Shown here piece after piece: positions 1 to 11,087 of a stretch of 64,000 nt of DNA. A program made the position numbers and the translations under genes. Numbering within the stretch: position 1 is the first letter of the stretch; the number at the start of each line of letters is the position of its first letter. The stretch is from positions 372,001-436,000 of the forward strand of contig CALYLX010000160.1 of NCBI GenBank assembly GCA_944990035.1, in the 5' to 3' direction. Source of the stretch: Clitopilus passeckerianus. Taxonomy: Eukaryota > Basidiomycota > Agaricomycetes > Agaricales > Entolomataceae. The notes below the pieces were generated by a model. The model had not been told where the DNA came from. It saw only the letters and a program-made list of their open reading frames with translations, and did not search any database.

Positions 1-358
1 AGTACACTTTATATACTGCCTAAAGCCCTCTAGCTCAATAGTTTAGTATATCTTGGTTGTACTTGATCAGCTACTTGAAACCTACTTGAAAGGGTAACTT
101 TGTATTGAAAAACCAGAACAAACTTGATGGTAATAGAATAGGATATTTGTAGCTTTAGAATATATTTTATATTTTGTTGGTCAAGACATATTTCAAATTG
201 CATACAAGTTGTGCTCAAGTTAAGTTCAAGTAGCATGCCAAGCACTGTATCTTGGAATAGTACTTGAGACCAATTTGATGTACTTGAAAAAAATTTCAAG
301 CTGGTTTCAAGTCACCTCTTTTTCAAGTTGTCTCAAGTGCTTTGCCGTTTTGCTGATG
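1..358 (-). repeat. CTTGA inverted-repeat element, partial copy cut by window edge
   Basis: Near-identical to the last ~355 bases of the complete copy at 54544-55991 and to the reverse complement of the first part of the copy at 42034-43484. It ends in the same terminal motif GTTTTGCTGATG. Several CTTGA/TCAAG pentamers are visible. No coding potential. Its other end lies outside the window. Confidence 0.9.
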
Positions 359-463
359 TGGATAACCGTGGATAACCGCGGTATTTTCCCACCGTCATCC
401 GCGCCGGCGCTAACCGTGGTTTTTGTCACGGATGGATGACGGTCACAACCATGTCAAGCCCTA

Positions 464-755
464 ATGGTAAGTAGGGCTAAGGGTTAAGCATTGCGCAGCA
501 ATGCTAAGTAAGCAAAAGTAAGTATGACTCGGAATGAGTCAGAGTAAGAGTCAGGATGAATAAATATAGTACAAGTATCTCACGATCGTGAGAATACTGA
601 GTAATCATAGCTAAAAGGATGAGTAATGCGCAGCAGTACTGAGTAATTGAATAAATGTAAGCGGGGCGGGGGATAGTAATGGTAGATGAGTAAAAGGAAA
701 AAGAGTCCGGGTGCGTATCCAAGGTAACTGTAACACCCTTAGCCCTACTTACCAT
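464..755. repeat. 292-bp MITE-like inverted-repeat element
   Basis: A perfect 21-bp inverted repeat, beginning ATGGTAAGTAGGGC at 464-484, returns as its reverse complement at 735-755. The interior carries smaller palindromes, for example around GCATTGCGCAGCAATGC (489-505) and CTCACGATCGTGAG (577-590). No open frame of note. No clear target-site duplication, so a transposon origin is inferred from the structure only. The 100 bases to its left are GC-rich and contain a tandem GTGGATAACC. Confidence 0.55.
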
Positions 756-937
756 GTATAAATACTTTCACGCTTTTGGTCTTGCTTCCTCAGCTTGACC
801 TAAAAGCCTATACATCGCTATTTGCTTTAACTTCGACTTGCTCGATTACTCTCGCTCGTCTCTACAAAGGCTGGTAGAGGACTAAGCAGCTGAACTCTTG
901 ATACTTAGTTAAGCGTGTAGCAATACTAGCTTAACAG

Positions 938-1500
938 ATGTACTTCCTGAACATCCTCTGCCAGCTTAAAGAGGAGAACCGGCAGCTTGAGAAGCGAGCC
1001 ATCCAGCTTCAGGTAGCAAATGCTCTTAATGAAAACTACTACAACAAGCTTAGATTCCAGCTGGCCTACAAGGAGTCCAAGGGAGGGAATGGGAAAGATG
1101 CAAAAAGGCGGTTGATGAGAGATGGCTTACCTTAGGTGTTGTCAGCCAACGAGTTCTATGAGAAAGTTGTTGAGTTCAGCCAGTAGAAGCTGCAAAAGTT
1201 GACAAGATAGAGTTGAAGACATAGTTTGATAAGGCAAAGGCAGCTTGAGAGGAAGCCAAGGCAAAGCAGAAGATAAAAATAAAGAGACTGAAGAAATATT
1301 TCCAATGAGCCAAGGAGAAATGGGCAATTGCACACAGCCAAGCAAAAGTGGTCAGCAACAAGTTCACTCAGAAGGCACCCAAGGTTGGAGTGCTTCCAAA
1401 AGCAGTTCCAAAGTCTACCCTGAAAGCTTTTGTAGCTGCTGCACAAGTTATTGATGATAATGAGAGAGAAATATTTAATTTTGACGATATTTTAAGCTTT
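938..1500 (+). pseudogene. pogo/Fot1-like transposase C-terminal relic
   Basis: The plus-strand frame from 938 gives a lysine- and glutamine-rich coiled-coil stretch, then KRRLMRDGLP followed by a stop. Beyond that stop the same frame continues as LSANEFYEKVVEFSQ and a charged tail with many stops. This order (leucine-rich helix, RRL.GDGLP-type motif, DEF/NEF box, charged tail) resembles the C-terminal part of fungal CENP-B/pogo-type DDE transposases. No catalytic domain is visible. The family assignment rests on remembered motif order and is tentative; a decayed host coiled-coil gene is the alternative. Confidence 0.35.
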
Positions 1501-4500
1501 AGCAGCTTGTAAGCGGGCCAAAACAATGTGCCTAATAACTGTGACTGATTGCTGGGTCCGGGTGTATCATGGTCTAACACTGCTCGGTTTGGCCACAAAC
1601 CTTTTGTTAGCATTGCACACGATATAATTCATGTATTCAACTAAAAATAGTATTGTTTTCTATAGTTTACATGTGTACAATTATGATAGTGTAAGAAATT
1701 TGAAGTTTTTGTTGTCCTATACGGGTTTCCAAATTTGGTGTATCAAAACCTGATAGATGAATGTAAAGGCTGTAACAATATTGTAGTAGAGCATTCCAAA
1801 ATCAATTTAAGTTCTATCTGCATCTTGTCCAAGTCTCCACTACTATCTGCTCTACTCAGCATACCTTGAATCCAAAATTGGCCACTGAGGAATTTAGACG
1901 TGTGCAGAACATACACTGAGGCCAAAACCTTTAATCACATTAAATTTTACTGTTTAACTTCAGTCTTGCTCATGTGACCTGTCCATATTATCCGCACTCC
2001 ATCTATATCGTTCTGCATTGTAGACTTGTAATAGACTTTAACACTTATTTATTATAGTTTTTTACTCAATTTAGTTTGGTAAAATATCATCTGCCAGAGA
2101 TCAGACAGTTCTCCCTGGTATTATGATGATATTGGCACAAATTATTTTTATAATGCATTTAATTGTTATTTGATATTAAACACCCTTGAAACTTTTAACT
2201 TCCTTGTTCCACTTATCTTTGGCAAAGATGCAGTGTTATCCATTAACAAGGCTGCCTAAGACCTATTAACAAAGCATTTCAACAAAAGTTGTAAGTAAAC
2301 AATGTTAGTGCATATTGTTCTAGTTCTGACTAGTAGTGAACATTATCCCTATTGAACAGTAGTTTCACAAATAGATCAGGCACCAACATATCTTAAACCC
2401 AGATGTTACACCCCTCCCTCTAATTTTTTTGCTTTAAAACCCAAACTTGCCTAGATCCCAACCTTTACCTTTATAGTCAGACAACAGAAAATATGAATTA
2501 TTTTCCCCCTATTTCTTAGCAACCGCTTGTTGCTCAAGGGGGAAAAAACCCGCATGAGTATTCACTTCTATTTCAGCTTCTCTATAAACTCATAATAATA
2601 GTATTGCTGTGTTTTCTAGATCTGTGGTTGCAATACCAATATTTTATTAGTCGGAAAAGGTTCAACTTCCAAATAGAAAATGGATAACAACAATGCATTT
2701 TGATTAGTCAAGGCTACTTTTCTCCTATTACATCAAATGCACCAACAATGTCTTGATTGGATCTTTTGAGTATTGCAGAAATAGTATTCCAGTCAAGAAA
2801 TCTAGCCCAAAGGAAAAGGAAAAAAGCAAGTACAAGTATATTATTGTGTCCCTTGAAGTGAGCTTTGGTTAACTTACTAGCTACTGCTTCTTGTAGTATT
2901 TCTGCATATTTTACTAATCTTGGCAACAAAGCTGATCCCTTGGCCACATACTATGCTATTTGCCATATTTTTGCTTGCCATTAACAGCAAACTGAGCTTA
3001 TTGAAGTAGCAAAAACAACAGTCTTAAAAGGCCAGGCTGCAGTTGGGAAAATAAGCAGCTGTGATGAAGATGACCACGACCCTGAAAACTTCACTAAATT
3101 CTTGACTGGCCCAGTTATTTTTACTCATAACAACACAACAATCATTTATACTATATTTGAGTCAACAGTACTTACAGTCTCAGAGCTCAAAGAACCAGAA
3201 AAAGTGTGAGACTGAGTCCAGTTATATCATCAACTTCATGTTGAACACCCCAGGCGACCAGGTAAAAGAGCAATAGTTTTATTAGTGTGGTAAGTAGAGA
3301 GATATATGATAAATACAAGCAACAAACAAATGCTACTGAACAATAAAGCAACAACTGAATGCTACTGAACAAATACAAACAAACAAATATTATATATAGT
3401 AGTTAGCTATATAGCTGTTTAACAAAAAAGAAATTGTGAGTATGAATTAATATAATGAAACCTATAAAATAATACTATATCATAGTGTATAAATAGGCAG
3501 TATGAAAAAAGCAGTATAGAAAAGCAATTAAATAAAACTTAGTCCAAAAGAAACAATGAGTGCTAGCCCTTATGCAAAATTGCAGTGCATCTCACATTTC
3601 TCTCCATCTTGAATATTAACCATTCCTGGCCAATTCATGATACTTCTCTCAGTAGTCGCCTATAAGGCTATTGGCCAAATTAAACTGAACTATTTTTTCT
3701 GTTATTGCAGATGCAAGTGCTATAGCCAAACAAAGAAGAAAACTGCACCAAGCATATAAGCAATCTAAGTAGACACTAAGCTGCAGAACATTTTTCTGAT
3801 GAAGGATGAGGGTGGTGTAGGAGGCATAATGTTTTTATTGCCCAAGCCTTCCCAATTCAACATATGTAGTAGAGAAGAGATATTTCAGCTAGAGATGCTG
3901 GCAATAGAAGGACTAAGAAAGCTGCTAGTGGTGCTTGAGTTTGCTCTTAATCAAATGTTTGGGGGTCCATGATATAGGTCACAATATCCTTGCTCTTGGC
4001 CTAGCTGGTAAATGCTGATGTCAGCTAAATTAGCACCCAAGTCATGATTGTTCTTGTCTGGTTTCCTAGTTGCTAAAGGTATGTATGTAATAGTTGTTTG
4101 CAAGCATGACTGATAATAGAGAAGATTGTGATGGTAGTGTGATATTATAGAGTAGACACATTATTGTTAGGTTTAGATTTTCTAACAAGGCCCTGTGCAA
4201 ACCTACAACAGTAGGACTGAAGCTAGTAGTTGGTGAATATGGAAGAATGAGCATGTTAGCAGAGACTAGATCACCTGCTTCATCTGAATTTGGCAAGTTC
4301 AGCAGTGCTTCCACGTCAGTAGTCATAGCACATATTAGCAGCAATGGAATTTCTTCCGGCTGTAACTGCTGGCCCCAAGCCCTAAATCATTGTTGTCAGC
4401 AACATTTTCAACAATGTTGAGAGTATTCTTGACAATATAGCAGCTCTACTCTCCAGATCCTCTCTGTGACATGGCTGACAGAGCCAGGTTGTGTAGACAA

Positions 4501-7500
4501 TTAGCACCTCAACCATGCTAATAGTACTGCAGGACATAACACAAAAAATAATGACACAATAAAGAATAACAAGCCTCAATAACAATGAATAGACTGATAA
4601 AAAGATTGTTTAAAAAAACGAGAACTTCTTTAAGCACAGAGGATAGGTTGAACATAGTGGTGGTGGAATAGAAAGAGACAATATAAATGTAAGCACCTAG
4701 CAAAATTTTAAATAGTTTTTAGCATTGAGATCTCATGCTATAAAAAGGCCAAAGTTCATAAACAAGGCAAAAGAAAAAAAACAGACTAGCAATTATTAGT
4801 AAGAAGTAATGCATAAGACAGTAAAGCATATATAGTATGAATAGGAAATATAGAAATAGAATGTAAAGAAAAGGAGGAAAGTGAGCTGATTGATAAAGAC
4901 AAAGCAAAACTAAGGTCAATTTTCTTATTTAGAAGAGATTGCTTGGACATGTAATGAATATAATTTTTGTAACAAAAAATCTAGTAAAAGTAAGTATGTA
5001 GAGCTTCAGGCATGATAAGTGTGTGCAACTAACAAGATCAGGCAGCCAAGCAGCATAGTTTTTACAAGCGTGCTGAACCATATTCATTGCTCTTAGAATC
5101 ACCCTGGGAGTCCAGAACCCAAGGTGTTCAAAGTTGGAATCATTTCAAGCAAAAATAGGACAGTTTATATTTATAATCTTCTTAATGCATGGCTGCACTT
5201 ACACCTTGACTCTAAACTCCAATACATACATATTGTAGCGTTTGGGCAAGATCCTTCCAAAGCAGTTTGCCTAGCTGCTTTTATGTGTATTCTATTCTGA
5301 CTTCAAGAATCCAGATTTGTGAAACCTGCCATATACTAATATAATACAGTAAGCAACAAAAGTGTCCTAATGTTTGCTGCTTTTTTAGAGATGCTTTAAA
5401 AGCTCAGGAAATAAAATTGATAAAATCATCAAAATATTACCCAATATAGTTTAAGGTTATAGCTTGAAACTAACATAAGCATGAGGCTGTGCACCTCTTC
5501 CAAGCCAACACTCTCACTTCAAGTGCTTCTATACCAGAGCAGTTTTTGCTTAAGATAACCAGCATTGCTTCTATCCAGATGCTTTCACCCTCACTTGACA
5601 CCACTAGCAGTAGTATTTAGCTAAATATCTAGGTTGTAGCCAGATCTAAGGAAGAATTTTCTGCTAACTCTAGCCAGCCTGCTATATTTTGTTATTGCGA
5701 GCTATATGATAAAGACTGATAAAGTACACTAGCTTACTGAGAATGCCTGATGTAAATGGGCCGCAATTTAGCACTTTATATTGCTCCCAATTCTAATTTA
5801 TGCTTTCAGGACACTTTGGTTCTGAAAATCTGTGAGGATTCTCCTGATAGCTTATTTGAAGATCAAATTATATTATTGCCTGTGGTAGGTGTCTTTCTTA
5901 TGAACTAGGGCTTCAAGCTCAGCATCAGGTAACAGGTTGGGACTGCGGGTGATGGGTTATTTTCTCATCTATTTTTATCTTAGGGCATGTGTGGCTGGGT
6001 GCATTGCTCATTTGTTTCCAATTTTTATTTTCACTACAGCCAGCCTAGCCATTGCTGGGCCTGAGTACAGTCCTGCTCTTGGTTCATTTAGTCTCAGGGG
6101 CATGGATCTGTTTTATTGTGTTACGTACTCCCCACAGTTTGCACTATTACTGTTGGTTGAGTGTGGTCTATGTTTAGGTAGTTTGTAATCCTTATGCTTT
6201 TTACTCGTCTATAGGTGTAGAGGCCTCTGTTTTGTTATGGGTTTGAGCAGTAATATATACACAACTGTCAGTAGTAGTTTTTCTCAAAAGGGTATTCATA
6301 TGGGGTCACAGTGTGTAGTTTTGGGGTCAGTAGCTTCCATTGGGATTTTGTGTAGATTATAGTTTGGTCTGCTCTAGTTCAGCTGCTCTGTGTGTGAGCA
6401 TCCTCCTGAAAAAGACATTTACTTGCTTTCTCAATGGTTCATTGACCTCCAAGTACTAATTTCTTGGGCCCCGTAGAGGCTAGATGCTGGATTACCTTAT
6501 TTAATGATAATAGAACTATTCTAAGGGTATGCACTATATCTCCATCAATTTTGATTGGAGTTACGATATGTTTATATATTATAGAAGCTGAGATCAAATG
6601 CTTTTGAATATATACCTACACTTTGGTATTATTTGTACTTGGTCTAAAGGTATTATCTTATTATCCAAACACTCAAAAAGTGTGAAATACAGGGACAATT
6701 GTTTGAGGCACTGTATGACATCCACCTTGCTTCTCAACTTCCCCGATTCTACTGCTAGAATTGATATAGCTTTGTCCAACAACACTACTTTCAACTCCTC
6801 TCTCCCTAGTGCCGCTCTAGAGTGGGCAATAACAATGTTCTTTCTAATATACCTTTGAACTATATGAATAATCATTTTCATCTTTTGTCTCTAAATTCTG
6901 GCCTTGGTGCTACATGTCCTAGCTTTTCTTTCTTTTCTCTTCCTTATGGTTGGAGCCTTTTTAATGTTTTCAACACTGTGCTTGAGCTACTATCTAAAGA
7001 ATTGTACCAACTCCTCAAAGACATTATTACTTATCTGCCTTCTTCTTCTTCACCTGCTTCTTTACAACCCTCTTCTACTCATCTTTCAATTTCTCCCCTT
7101 TCACTCTTCTCTTTCCATTTTTTTCTACTAGACTAACCATTCAGGCCATGGGAAAAACTTTATTTCCAGTCCTTAGGAATGTCCAGTCACCTTTACCTAT
7201 GTTAGAATATTCTTCTCTTTCTGTTCCTGCCATTTTCTCTCCTGAACTGTTTTCTATTCCAGTTTATACTTCATCTTCTCCACCTAATTACTTCTCCTCA
7301 GCTCACTTTTTATGTGCTAGTTTCCCTATTTTAAACTTCATCTACCCATCTTCTATCATTTTTTTATATTATGATAATTATTTTCCTCTATTCTCTTTGG
7401 TTTTCCTATCCTGTTTTCTGATTTAGGATTCCTTTTATCCTTTGTTACATGTTCTACTAATATTATCACAATATTTGCAATGGTGGCATCAAGGAGGTAG

Positions 7501-7573
7501 ATAACCATCCCCTCACTTATCCTTTTCCTAAACATATTTTATTTGACGAGTATTCTGACATCCTCTGCACTCT
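1501..7573. other. AT-rich region without a recognisable gene
   Basis: About 6 kb of AT-rich sequence with only short, compositionally poor open frames (under about 105 codons) and no domain, splice pattern or RNA gene that I recognise. 3360-3560 and 4530-4930 are strongly A/T-biased. 6900-7440 is pyrimidine-rich on the plus strand (runs of CTTCTT and TTTCTC). It reads like old, mutated repeat sequence, but I cannot assign a family. Confidence 0.5.
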
Positions 7574-7790
7574 CATACAGTGTTGTGACCAACACATTAT
7601 TGTGGTTGGTGAGGTCAGTGCAAAATGCAGGCCACATGCCTGCAAGACGCCTATGCACAGATGTCATAATGCATGGGCAGTCATTATCAGATGCTGGACG
7701 TCTAAACATAACTAGCTAGTCTGGGTGAGTAGGAGCCCCAATCACTGCCTTCCCATCTGGGTTGGTGGTGGGCACAGTGTGACGTATAAG
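7574..7790 (-). pseudogene. LINE ORF2 endonuclease fragment
   Basis: The minus strand matches the N-terminal endonuclease part of LINE ORF2 seen intact at 29401-30784, covering the stretch around NPEGEAV, the MTFVHRR helix and VLVTTLYG. Both ends are truncated and there are several substitutions. It abuts an unrelated plus-strand LINE fragment, so this is a mosaic of broken copies. Confidence 0.8.
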
Positions 7791-7798
7791 CCTCACTC

Positions 7799-8865
7799 AT
7801 TTTACTACTACTTCCCTGCGCATTAGAGCACCTCTGGGCATTGCTGAAGGTGAAGCACTGATTGCTTCTTGCGCCGCTGCTAAGGCCAAGTACAAGAAGA
7901 ACAGCGACTCCTTCCCTTCCACTAAGCGCGCTGGCTCTCCAGAAAAGAGACAGCAGGCTGGTACTATCACCCCGGCTTCTGTTGAACAGCAGGCTCCTCC
8001 TCCTACTGAGGAACCAGTCCCTGGTCCTTTAGTTTCATTGTCTCCCACTCCCTCTGCCCCCTTTGTGGGTGACACCTTGAAGCATGTAGAGGAAACCATT
8101 CAACTTGTCTCTGCACAAGTTGAATCTATTTGTGGGCAGGGCCTCTTTTTAAAGGTCCCTGCTTCTGCCAATGTTGGTGCTGCGCTTATTTGGCTTGTCT
8201 GGGTAGCTGGTGCTAGCGGTCTTCTTCGCACGGCGGTTAATACCAATCCCAATATTCAGGCAGGTTTCAGCAATTTGGGGGACATGCTCCTTAAATTTGG
8301 CTCTCAACCCTCCTCAACCCCCAACCCTACCCTGGGTGGTGCTCTTGCTGCACCCGTTCCTGCTCTCGTGTCTTCCTGTTCCTCCCTGGAACCCGGCCCG
8401 TCCCTATGGGCGCCCTGTCAACATGGCAGGTGCTGCTCCATCTGGTGGTCATGCAAAAGTCTTGCCCAAGGGCACCTTTGCATGTGTCGTCGCAAGCACT
8501 CTGGCAGCTAACGCTGCCGTGGTGTATGCTCCACCTGCCTCTACTGCTAAGTGCTCTGGCGCTAAAGTAGGTCGCGACATTACTGCTTTAGCTGTACTGG
8601 CCAAAGCCTATCCCAACCTCACTGCTGAGCAGCTTGCTTGTGTCCATCAGCAGGCCTCTGGTTACCCTACCACTGCAGCTAAGCCTAGTCAGGCTAAGCT
8701 GCAGTCTACTACACTCGGTTCCTCTCGCAAGAGAATTATCGCACTCCCCTCCTCTGCTGTGAACGCTCTAGTCTCATTGGAGACTATTGTGTCCACAGTC
8801 AATTGCGGCCTCACCAAGAGGTCAAAACTCCGCATTGAGACTGCCTCCCTTGGTATGGGCGGCTA
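7799..8865 (+). pseudogene. LINE family-2 ORF1 relic
   Basis: Decayed copy of the ORF1 that is open at 39056-40276, sharing RAPLGIAEGEALIAS, the AKRKKNSDS region and GDALKHVEETIQLVSAQVES. It lacks the N-terminal ~50 residues. Frame changes are visible: the first part reads in the frame of 8038-8511 and the later part in that of 8210-9016. Family 2 differs from the common ORF1 of this window in its N-terminal half. Its right limit is uncertain by about 50 bases because the neighbour is an opposite-strand LINE scrap. Confidence 0.8.
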
Positions 8866-9425
8866 CCTCTTGCGCACCACTGTAATATGGTGCACCAGTG
8901 ATGCACGCATAAGAACTTCTATATTCGCATTGACAGTGGGTGCACCACTGGTACCATCAGTGAGAGGGTACCAAGTGCGCTGTACAGCAAGGCGTATAAT
9001 GCCTACATCGCTGTGAGAAGGTATCTCATTGAAGAAGACAACAGTAACGTCACTCCTGCTGACTTCAGCATGGATGGCGCAGTTGGGAGAACCTCTAGGC
9101 TCAAAGCAGAGGTTGAGGCGTTCTACAGGCTGTTCAGGCAAGATGGGAAGAAAGACGGGAACAGCATTGTTCCCCTCACCTCTTGTGGCAAATACAAAGC
9201 ACTGCTTGCACGAGGGACCGTGTGTGGTGGATTTGAGCTTCTTAGAGGCCTGCAATGCAACAGCAGTGTAGGACACCTATGGGGCGCGCTAACACGGTGT
9301 GGGAGGTTGTGGCTGCTGCTGTCTAGCAGGGGCAGGGTTTGGTGCATGCACAGCATGCAGATTAGGTGTTTGGCGCATAGCAGGTGCTTGCACAGGGGGC
9401 CAGGCAAAGTGGCTCTGGTACTGCA
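8866..9425 (-). pseudogene. LINE family-1 ORF1 middle fragment
   Basis: On the minus strand, from right to left, it reads the QYQSHFAWPPV region, the poly-Q neighbourhood, KLKSTTHGPSCKQCF, SPNCAIHAEVSRSDV and SDVGIIRLAVQRTWYPLTDG. These correspond to the central part of ORF1 as seen in copies B and C. Both ends are truncated and it is frameshifted near its right and left limits. It lies tail-in between two plus-strand LINE pieces. Confidence 0.8.
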
Positions 9426-10646
9426 TCACCTCCTCTTTGATCTGTTACCATCACCATCACAGCCACAACAGCGACGTAAATTTGCCCTCAAGCAGCTTGC
9501 ATACTGCTCAACTCTCCAGTATAACCACCTGTCTGCGCTACGAGTAGTGCAGGAGGCAGCAAGAAGACCACTCGCCTGCCAGAATCGCGTCTGGCGCCCT
9601 CCACTCCCCAAAAATTGCCAGGTTCAACCCTTGGCGCATTTGAGGGTGAGATTACTCCTCGTGCCACTGCCCCCAGCAGTAAGCATCCTACTCCTTCCGA
9701 GAAGGAGGATGACGACTCTGATGAGAACAACGACACTCCCCCATCCGCACCTGCCTCTCCAGAGCATAAGAGGAGGAAGGACGCATCTGGTGCTGCTGTT
9801 CCGCAGCCCAAATCCAGAACTGCCTCTAGAGCAGCCTCACCAACATTGGAGTTCACTCCTTTGTTTGCTGGCCATGATGAGCTCGTATCCTCTCCTCTGA
9901 CGCTTCAGGCGACTCAGGAGGCCATCGGGAATGATATGGGCGCTATACAAGACTCTCTTGGTGCGATTGAAGCGTGGCTGGACTGTGTTCCAGGCACTGC
10001 AGTTGGTGAGCTTGAAGCTTGCCGTGTTTCTGACGTTCTTATTAGTGTCATTGCGCATGCCACCAGGCTGCAGCTCCTTGGATACCTTAGTGTGGGGGAG
10101 AACAACGTCCCCATGCTGCGCCAGGTCAGAGACGCACTCAACAGTGTTATTCCTGTCCCTCCTCCCCAGCAGCGCTCCTAGAGTGTTGCTGCTTCTGCAG
10201 CAGCTGTGCTTTCTCCTCCTGCAACAGGTGGGCATGGTGTAGCACTAGCCTTCCCTGCTGCAGGCAGCTCCCCCTCCTCGTCCAATCCCTCCCAGAGCGC
10301 AGGGACCTGGGTTACTCCAGTCCGTTCCACGGAACAAACTGCCACACATCACAAATCTCCAGAGCACCATGGTGGGTCAGGAGTCCACGTCCCAACCTGT
10401 GCAGAAACCTCGGACTTCGGTCCCTGGACCTGCCCCAGTAGAGCGGATACACTCCGGAAACTGGATGCAGTACCAGCGCCGCTTTGCCCGGCCCCCTGTG
10501 CAAGCGCCTGCTGTGCGCAAAACACCTAATCTGCATGCTGTGCGTGCGCCAAACCCTGCCCCTGCTAGGCAGCAGCAGCAGCCACCTTCCACACCATGTC
10601 AGCGCGCCCCACAGGCGTCTTACGCTGCTGTCGCGTCGCAGGCCTC
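9426..10646 (+). pseudogene. LINE copy A: 5' UTR and N-terminal half of ORF1
   Basis: Begins with the LINE 5' leader (CTCTTTGATCTGTTACCA). ORF1 would start at 9540, but the expected ATG is ACG. The frame then stays open from 9540 to a premature TAG at 10179-10181, encoding SSAGGSKKT, the PEHKRRKDASGAA patch and PKSRTASRAASPT. It continues in the ORF1-like frames to QYQRRFARPPV and the glutamine run. It is cut at 10646 by a poly(T) that belongs to a minus-strand LINE tail. More diverged from copies B and C than they are from each other. Confidence 0.85.
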
Positions 10647-10859
10647 TTTTTTTTTTTTTTTTGGTATCAACGCCCTACACCCCCAGAGGGGGCGTCTGAC
10701 AGTTTATATTCCGGTGCTCGTACGCAGTCCGGTCACAGGTATCTAAGTACATGCAGTATATGCTGACGTAAGTAAACTGTGTTCGTCGAGTGAACTACAC
10801 TAAATACGAGGTGCAACAAAGAGAATACCAGGTCGTCCCCCGAGGATAAATCTATCTTC
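10647..10859 (-). mobile_element. 5'-truncated LINE, 3' UTR only
   Basis: Starts with 16 T (the poly(A) tail read in reverse), followed by the terminal hairpin at 10677-10695 and then the reverse complement of the LINE 3' UTR down to the GATAAATCTAT region. It matches the variant 3' UTR at 50340-50540 better than those of copies C and D. A very short, severely 5'-truncated insertion. Confidence 0.85.
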
Positions 10860-10976
10860 AGGGTATGACTCCGTGGGTTTGCATCCTCTTTGATCTGTTA
10901 CCACCACCATCACAGCCACAACAGCGACGCAAATTTGCCCTCAAGCACTTGCACACCGCTCGACTCACTAGTTTTC
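10860..10976 (+). repeat. ORF1 scrap plus first of two tandem LINE 5' leaders
   Basis: 10860-10882 (TATGACTCCGTGGGTTTG) matches a piece of ORF1 at 40731-40752. 10883-10976 is a LINE 5' leader (TCCTCTTTGATCTGTTACC) that breaks off in its CTAGTTTTC segment where the leader of copy B begins. This looks like one LINE inserted near the start of another. Confidence 0.75.
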
Positions 10977-11087
10977 CATCCCTTTTGATCTGTTACCACC
11001 AACATCACAGCCACAACAGCGACGCAAATTCGCCCTCCAGCAGCTTGCACATCGCTCTATTTTCCAGTATACCCGCCTGTCTGTGCT

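Noticed and set aside
5937..6188. 83-codon open frame in the AT-rich left region
   Set aside because: Hydrophobic low-complexity translation, no start context, domain or splice pattern; expected by chance in this composition. Other short frames in 1501-7573 were rejected for the same reason.
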